A stretch of DNA of 64,000 bases from the NCBI RefSeq assembly GCF_023101765.2, contig NC_064213.1:4464001-4528000 (forward strand), given 5' to 3'. Shown here in pieces: positions 56,996 to 64,000 of the stretch. Position 1 is the first letter of the stretch. Every line of letters starts with the position of its first letter. The DNA comes from Spodoptera frugiperda. Lineage: Eukaryota; Arthropoda; Insecta; Lepidoptera; Noctuidae. The notes below the pieces were generated by a model. The model was not told the origin of the DNA, did not search any database, and saw nothing but the letters and a program-made list of their open reading frames with translations. The translations under genes were made by a program, and so were the position numbers.

Positions 56996-59497
56996 TTACA
57001 AAAAAAATTAGCAGCAATTCTGCCTTCAAAATTATTTACACACATTCAACTTTAACGGACCTCGGAATAAACGGAAAAATGTTAAGAAGTAAAGTCAAAT
57101 AAATAATATTTTATCTCTGTCGTCCCTATTTTATCTCTTATCACACCCTGTACATAATTGAGTACGTTTCGCAGGAGAGAAAAACTCTCGATGTTAATAA
57201 TTTATTTAGAAACTCCAGAAAGGGATAAATGGATATATTTATTGACTTAGCTGAATTTTTCGACCCAATTTATTTACTAAATGGGCTTTTGAAAGGATGT
57301 AAAAAGATCAATGCCGTATAGACGTATCTACATATGGAATTAATGCTTTTTGTTGGTGGTTGGTCTCTAAATTTTACTAAGAGATAATTCTGGTGTTTGA
57401 ATAGATAAACCAATTCAAAATCTGATTGAATCCGAGCGTCGCACTGTTTTAAAATATATTGCTTAAAAATGTTTTAAAATAATTGAATACTTACTATAAG
57501 TTTTTTTAAAGGTTTTAGGATTTGATTGCTTTATCGATCTGACTAAGTTTGAGATACTCGACTACTCGAGATAAAAAATCTTTAATCCTATTTTTTAATG
57601 GGAATAATCATCCAATTACTAATCCTAAATTGTCAATAGAAAGATAGAATGCAAACCTTTGCTCAAAAGGTAATAGACTCCTATTAAATTATACAACGAA
57701 GTGATCAAGGTAACTGGTTGACAGATAATATAAAATGCAATTTAAACCAACCAAGAACGCTACCAATCAAAACTACACCTTAACACCCATAAACTGAAGT
57801 CCTTTTCACCTTACCACCAAGTCCCGATCAAAGGATGGTAACAAATAGCACCGGTGTAGATCTTAAACCGCTTAATGTCATAAACGGTGTCAACATTCTA
57901 TTCTGCATAGTCAGGGAGCCGTGGTCTAGTTTGCATTAATTATCATATCCCCTTTTTAGTGGTATGAACTTTCAACTTTTAGCTGTGCACTATCGACTGA
58001 GCTGCTGAATATTGAACAGTTCCAGCGTTCCCGTTTTATACTGAATATTAAATTAACTCATAGACGTTGCTGATTCTGTAAATAATATTAGTGTATAGCT
58101 TTTGCATTTGCATTGCTTTTGGAATTTTAAATGTGTATCTTTTGAGTGTTTTGTTGAATTGTTTGTTTTATTTACTTTGTTTTTCTTAATGTTTTATGTT
58201 CAGATTAACTTCAGATATTATAGCCTCCTAACAGTGAGTAAACTTCCCAATGCCCAATGCTACTTTTTATACATAACATCTTGCTAGAATTAGAAGATAG
58301 TCCGGAGTCTAAATTTTAGCTACCTTTGCAAATTTTCATAAAATACTACCCAGTTATAACAAATCAGCCTATTTGCAAAAACCCAACCTAAATTCTCTCC
58401 ATTTATAAAACATTTCCTTTTTATTTTCCATTCCCATTGTACAGGATCCTAAACAAACAAAAATTTAGACTTATCAATATGCTGATAACCGTAGGCTTTC
58501 TATAGCATTATGTGGGGATAACACAAACAGAGGAGGAAACCTCAGAACTCTGTCGGTACAATAAAACAAAGGATATCGTGATATGGTACAATAACAGTAC
58601 CTTTATCAAATACCCCATGGCCAAGCGAGGGTATACCGAAACCCACAGTCCTTTGAATGAAAACCTATTCAATTTATTATCTACTACAAATCATATGTTT
58701 GCGTATAGTTTTGGGTGTAGGAACTTATGTGGTTATGTTTCTTTTGTACATAGTATTTGATAAGGTATGAAATGGTTGGAATTAATATGTGTATCAAAAA
58801 CGGTTTGATTATTTTAGACAAGTTTTGATAACAAAGAGAATATTAGAAAATATTTCAATTGTTAAATTGTTATTTTTTTGGGCATTATCATTATAATATT
58901 ATTCTGTACAATATAAATTATAAGAACAAGAGCTGTATCGTCAATTATTTGAAGAAATAAATTGTTTTAAGTTTCTTACATTTTTAGTATAATTTTAGCT
59001 TTAATATCTAGCATTTATTTCATTGAATGCAAAAATAAGTCCATTTAATTTAAGGAATAAACTCAATCCTCACAGCCTTAATAGCCAAACAAAAACATTT
59101 CGTAAGTCATGTACCAAAACGTCTAATTTCCTACCACATCTTGTTGACTCAACACCGTTATCGTGTATTCACCCACACGTTTCACCAGACGCGATTGCGT
59201 GAGACAGGAACAAGATCTCTCCTAGAAATTAATTCGTACAGTAAATAACACACACAATCATACAAAGGTTTAAATTGTTAATTGTTGGTAATATTTTGGT
59301 TCTACACTGACAAATTGCTTACAACACACGTTCAGTGTGACTTGAGGTAGAGAACAGTTCCTTATATTTTGTAACACCTGAGTTTTCTTGTTGTTTTGTA
59401 GTAGAAATTTAAGCATACGAATGTAGATTACTTAATGTAGCTCTCAGTTATGCATATATTAGCCTAAAAAATAAACTTAATAATTTTCTTTATTATA
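56996..59497. other. no gene seen
   Basis: About 2.5 kb of AT-rich sequence. The plus ORFs at 58102 and 58512 have no domain. 57780-57960 and 59150-59220 are somewhat less AT-rich, but no exon was supported. Confidence 0.4.
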
Positions 59498-59640
59498 TTA
59501 TCGGCTAACTCACGTACGGTAACTGTTTGATGAGGAACTCGACTAGTTTCAAGCCATGCTATTGCTAGAGGCTCATATTCATGAGCAGCATTCCGCGACA
59601 CACGACGCGGCGATTGTCGCGCTGGTAATAAATAATTTTC
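59498..59640 (-). mobile_element. foldback-family element (TTATCGGCT family), one-ended
   Basis: TATTATCGGCTAACTCACGT, GAGGAACTCGACTAGTTTCA, AGCCATGCTATTGCTAG, GGCTCATATTCATGAG and CGACACACGACGCGGCGATT. It shares the terminal TTATCGGCT and the AGTTTCAAGCCATGCT block with 6871-7034. Confidence 0.55.
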
Positions 59641-59830
59641 AATAAACTGCTTTAAAAAAACCGACTTCATCCTCCTGTTTTTGAAAGGCCAGTAAAGTTG
59701 TTACTAAGGTTAGCGCATTTAAACAAACAAATCCTTCATATATCAAGTATAATATTAATATGTGAACCTGTATATTATCAGCAAGTTAACTTTAAATATA
59801 CTTAGTCCTACCCGTAGCTACGAAGAGCCT

Positions 59831-59900
59831 TCAGACCACCACAGGTGTAGCCCAGTAAGACTGATACCGACCTGAAGCTGCGGATTGCCTACTAAGTATC
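59831..59900 (+). mobile_element. family D LINE 3' UTR scrap
   Basis: CAGACCACCACAGGTGTAGC, CCAGTAAGACTGATACCGAC, CTGAAGCTGCGGATTGCCTA: the stretch just before the LINE tail, ending in an A-run. Confidence 0.55.
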
Positions 59901-61274
59901 AAAATTAAAAAAAAAAACAGAAACAAATTAATTTAACCTTTACTACAGGAACGTAATAAATGACGTGCATCTGCTACTCTTCAGCGTAAAATCTAATTAA
60001 GTCGTAAATTAAACTTGAACATAAGATGGATGAAAGTTAAGTTTTTAATTTTTTAAACTTCTTTATCTACTTAAAGTTCGTACTGGTGTTCTTCCTGGAT
60101 ATGCCACGGTTTGTTTAGTAAGTTACTCTGATATTTGCTGTCTTCTATTGCTATATAAATACAAAAGCTATTATAGTTTTTGTCGCAAACACGACACGTT
60201 GTAACAGATCTCAATTATTGGACTGTACAGTCCAATAATAACGTAATGCCACTGGTGTTTCGGGTCACAAAAAGTGAATATGCCTATTGCCATTGTATAT
60301 ATAACACGCAACTTTTAACTCTACATATACCGTTAATAAGATTTATTATTCCTTATACTGATACCATATTGACGTTCAAGGCTTTTGCCAAGTTTGCACT
60401 ATCGGAGCGATATCAGTGTTCAATGTTTTCCTTCCTTGCTTAAGCGCAATATTGTGTTATAAGGGTGATGTCTAGGTATATCAACAATATACATAACACT
60501 GTGTGTTTGTTGTGGCTGGAATATTTAGTAATGTACGTATGTAATGTTATGGATATGTATGTTATGGATTTATGTTTGAAACTTACCTTGGCTATAATGA
60601 CTTTACCATGGTTTTCAATGAGTTATTCGTCAGTTAGACTATAAAAATACAGTTTTCCATAATCAAACTGCTAAAGACGTGATCGTTGACTAGACCAGAG
60701 ACATGGAATACTATATTACTATTATATACTGAATTGAACTAAGAACCCCTTACTTAGTATTTGCATTTAAAACCTCTTGATATAGGAGGCAGATATCAGG
60801 CACTATCTATATGCATTATTTAATAAACATTGAGCAGGATTTAATACAATTAAATATCAAAATTCAAACAAATAATAACACAAACAATTAACACTAAAAT
60901 TCAGTCTATCAATTATATGTCTATCACAAGCTAATTAAAACAAACACCAGCGATTTTCAATTACTAAATGTTTCCGCCATTACTACTCACCCCACGGCAC
61001 GAATCATTGAATATTTTAGAATTCAAATGGAAAGGTTAAATTTATTGTACATTTCCAAATGTTTTGACTAAAATCAAAATGGTATGATAATGAAAACGAT
61101 AAATTATACTCTATTTGAAGCTCTGCTAAGTAGGTATTTGTTAGACGAAGATTTCATTTTGTAATTAATTTCATACAAGGTTTCATCAAGCCTTAGTAAA
61201 TCTTTTCATATCATAAGAAGTAAGAAAGAAAGAAAATATTACGAAGATACATTATAATATCTATCTGTCTTTTT
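59901..61274. other. no gene seen; 26-bp perfect palindrome at 60214-60239
   Basis: AT-rich. The palindrome centre is GGACTGTACAGTCC. The 87-codon ORF at 60180 has no support. Confidence 0.45.
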
Positions 61275-61375
61275 TGAGGGAGAAATAACATCCAATCACT
61301 TCTCTCTGCTCTCGGTGAGGCGAGAGGAAGTGACTCTTACTGACTAAAAACCACCCCGTTCCTACTTCTAAAAAG
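61275..61375 (-). mobile_element. family D LINE 3' end, fragment
   Basis: TTGAGGGAGAAATAACATCC, AATCACTTCTCTCTGCTCTC, TGACTCTTACTGACTAAAAA and CCACCCCGTTCCTACTTCT. Confidence 0.65.
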
Positions 61376-61454
61376 GATAGAGATTTCCATAGAGTTATTT
61401 TTTTAATAAACTTTGCACTGCGTTAGTATTTTCAGGAGAAAATGTGGAAAACAC

Positions 61455-61558
61455 AAACCTGAAACAATAATTGTGGATTACACAAAGAATTGCTCCGTGC
61501 GGGAATCGAACCCGCTACACATTGCACTTCAGCCACCGTGACAACAACAAATTAGTGT
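61455..61558 (-). mobile_element. family B SINE, tRNA-like half
   Basis: GAAACAATAATTGTGGATTA, CACAAAGAATTGCTCCGTGC and GGGAATCGAACCCGCTACAC (the clearest B-box / TPsiC-like sequence in the window when read on the minus strand). Confidence 0.7.
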
Positions 61559-61559
61559 G

Positions 61560-61686
61560 TTGCCTATTAGGAATTTAGGAGTTGTTGGGGAATCGGGGAT
61601 TGGGAAGGGGGTTTTTGGCCTCCGGTAACCTTACTCACACAACGCAAGCGTTGTTCCACTTCAATTCAGTTTTTTTGTGAGGCCCT
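61560..61686 (+). mobile_element. family A SINE-like element, middle part
   Basis: TTGCCTATTAGGAATTTAGG, AGTTGTTGGGGAATCGGGGA, CTTACTCACACAACGCAAGC, GTTTTTTTGTGAGGCCC. It abuts the reversed family B SINE. Confidence 0.65.
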
Positions 61687-63072
61687 GAAAGACTAAAATA
61701 TACATCAGCTTAAATAGCTCCATCCATCTATTCATACGCTACTTCAAGCTGATTTCATATTTCCATCTACAATTTTGGTAAGATGGCACCTAAAATAAAC
61801 TCAGATACAACTGTGACTTATGACATGTCCCGCCAAGCAAATATAGGACATAAATACAAGCTTACACGATCTAGATTTATCATCCGCCGAGAAACGAATT
61901 ATTCAACCCGTTGCCAATTTTTCAAATGTTTTGTTGTGTTTATTTTGTATAAGCTTTTAACCACGACTTCGTTGTTGATGAGGTACGTTTCTCAAAGAGA
62001 ATATTTATATTTATGATTTATGTTTTAACACATATATAAAAACACATGTCATTTTGTATAAGCTGTATAACTAACCCTATGAAACGAACGTATGATTTTA
62101 TGACATTAATTATTTTATTAATACACCTATTTAATTTACATTCATTTTATACACCTCTAGGTTACAGAGAGTAAGAAAAGGAGGATCCTTCGAGCAGGCG
62201 ACGCGATCATGTCTGGCGGGCTTTCTGTCCAACAATTGTTCGTTGGGATTTTCTATCCATTTTTTACGCATGTAAACTCACATGTGTGATGTAGGATTTA
62301 TGTCATTATCCGTTTGATTAATAATTGGTCGATTGTTTATGTGCGACTTCTCTCATCTGCCACCTGCCATATCATTTATCGCCACAGATTCATGTTATAA
62401 CCCTTTACTTTTCCACATCCTCATATGGAATAATATCTGGATTCAATGTCCTTAAACCTAGTTGATCCAATGTGTCATTCAAATATACAATACGTTTACA
62501 TTATATTTTTGATTTAAAGAATTGAGCGTAAAAATCATAGACGGACAGAATTTATTCTACCTAGATATTTACTACAGAAAAATATTCTTCTTTTAAATTC
62601 GACATCAAAATGTCAAATATTATTGTGTTTTCCTTACGATTGATGCGATCAAGATTCTTTAGTTTATATTGCGTCTAGCTTATACATTATTTTAAAATCT
62701 GCTAGTATTTTGGAGATTGAGGAAAAGTTATTATTTTTAATTTATGTATAGTTTAAGTGGGTCACAGCTGTAGTTAATGGAGATTAATGGTGATGTTTTA
62801 ATTTATTGAGTGTTAATAAACAATGTGCTGATATTTACAAAATATCGATTAATCTTCGCTTTTCAATCTAAGTGATTGGCTATATGGTATTATTGATTAT
62901 AACAAATTATTTTGATAACGAGTTATTAGCCTAAAAATCCTTTCAAATCTTTTTTGTGATGATATCTTTTTATTATTTAACCAGTTTATACCCAGTAAGT
63001 GTGAAAGAGCCGTGTAACTGCACGAATGGATCTGCATAACCTAAGAGATGTGATGATGTGTTTGGTGTGAAT
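61687..63072. other. no gene seen
   Basis: AT-rich apart from 62165-62240 (GAGGATCCTTCGAGCAGGCG), where a 36-codon plus ORF starts MSGGLSVQQLFVGIF. Without splice or homology support I do not call it. Confidence 0.4.
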
Positions 63073-63303
63073 TGGCCTCACAGAAAACCGACGTGAAACA
63101 ACTCTTGAGTTGTAGTTCGTCGTGCGAGTGCAGTTACCGGAGGCCTATTTAATCCCCTCCCCTTCCCAATACCTCAACAACCCTTAAATTCCCAAATGGA
63201 CAGCAACGAGCTTGTAACGCCTCTAGTGTTTCGGGTATCTATGGGCGGCGGTAATTGTTTACGATCAGGTAATCCCACAGCTCGTTTATCGGCTTTACCA
63301 TAA
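63073..63303 (-). mobile_element. family A SINE-like element
   Basis: TGGCCTCACAGAAAACCGAC, AACAACCCTTAAATTCCCAA, GCTTGTAACGCCTCTAGTGT, TTGTTTACGATCAGGTAATC and CTCGTTTATCGGCTTTACCA. Confidence 0.7.
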
Positions 63304-63690
63304 AAACAAAATTCCAGCGTATTTGTGTAAAAATAATAACATTATTTTTTCACCAGGTACATTTTACCGCTAACCGTTTTCTTTCTTTATCTTCAAAAAG
63401 AATTCGCTTTTCAACTCGCGAATGTTTTTGGGGGTAAAAATAACTTCTGCCGTGTTATCAGTGACGCGTAGTTTTTCCTTACCTTTGGTTTTTCTTTTCT
63501 TAAACCGAAGTTAAAGTGCTGTGAAAATATAATGACATTTTTATCTTCTGAATTTAGGAAGGTATTTTATTGTTTTGTGTTAGGGTATTGCTTTTGTACG
63601 TGATAGCTGCAAATGGATTTGGAATTTATAGAATTATATTTTGTAGAATTTTTGGTTTATAAACTTCTCAGTTCATAAATATTCTTTACT
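63304..63690. other. no gene seen
   Basis: AT-rich; nothing recognised. Confidence 0.4.
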
Positions 63691-63857
63691 AGCTTCGCCC
63701 GCGTTCCCGTAGGATAGAAAGTATCCTATAATTCACGTCAGCTCATACCCGGTCTATAATATAGAAAATTTCTTCAAAATCCGATCAGTAGTTTCGGCGT
63801 GATTAACGGACAAACATCTAAATATCCAAACAAACACATTTATAATATTAGTGTGAT
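63691..63857 (+). repeat. family G dispersed repeat, well preserved
   Basis: CTAGCTTCGCCCGCGTTCCC, GTAGGATAGAAAGTATCCTA, AGCTCATACCCGGTCTATAA, AGTAGTTTCGGCGTGATTAA and TTATAATATTAGTGTGATA. Confidence 0.7.
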
Positions 63858-64000
63858 AAATAAAAACCTTTAATATAATATTGGCTCACAATGTATTTTT
63901 ACTTTATATTATATTCAAATTGAAACCGAAAATTAGATATAAATGAAATCTGAACATATTATTAGATTCTAAAACAATGAACTTAATTTAATATTAATAA
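63858..64000. other. no gene seen
   Basis: Short AT-rich end of the window. Confidence 0.4.

Noticed and set aside
58512..58760. 82-codon plus ORF (MGITQTEEETSEL...)
   Set aside because: No family recognised and no splice or codon-use support; length is within chance.
61455..61558. Possible tRNA gene (B-box-like GGGAATCGAACCCGC)
   Set aside because: Only the TPsiC-like part is present and it continues into the family B SINE body; no cloverleaf can be drawn.

Overview
The window looks like a piece of a lepidopteran (moth or butterfly, possibly noctuid) nuclear genome. It is AT-rich, has no operons or bacterial gene spacing, has exons bounded by GT/AG splice sites, and is packed with short dispersed repeats of the kinds usual in Lepidoptera. 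No tRNA or rRNA gene, CRISPR array or intact transposase was seen. Most short ORFs are chance openings in AT-rich DNA or lie inside repeats.

One host gene can be supported. It is on the minus strand and is seen as four GC-richer exons whose splice phases agree: the C-terminal half of a fibronectin type III (FN3) domain (47046-47233), a Pro/Ser/Thr-rich linker (34002-34099), a single transmembrane segment (32986-33123) and an Ala/Ser-rich cytoplasmic exon (31556-31633). The order FN3, linker, TM, short tail, and the residue pattern around the TM, resemble the FNDC4/FNDC5 (irisin precursor) family. The 5' exons are not recognised. The 3' end is uncertain: a GC-rich island at 4534-4757 and a smaller block at 17478-17580 are candidates. 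Most of the window is therefore probably intron or flank of this gene.

The rest is mobile-element history. The main items are: a 5'-truncated R1/Jockey-group LINE (39957-41451) inside a tRNA-derived SINE, with a homopolymer at each end; a decayed DNA transposon (52358-54117) with an 8-bp target duplication and long inverted repeats, itself carrying a piece of the same LINE family; a near-perfect 142-145 bp inverted repeat (42186-42529); and several foldback/MITE families. About ten further 3' scraps of the LINE and at least six SINE-like or LINE-tail-like families are spread throughout. Labels A to I used below are local names for these families.

Region by region: 1-31 kb is a repeat-rich gene desert; 31.5-47.2 kb holds the recognised exons, with the young LINE and the large hairpin in the 12.9-kb intron; 47.2-64 kb is again repeat-rich, with the composite DNA transposon at 52-54 kb.
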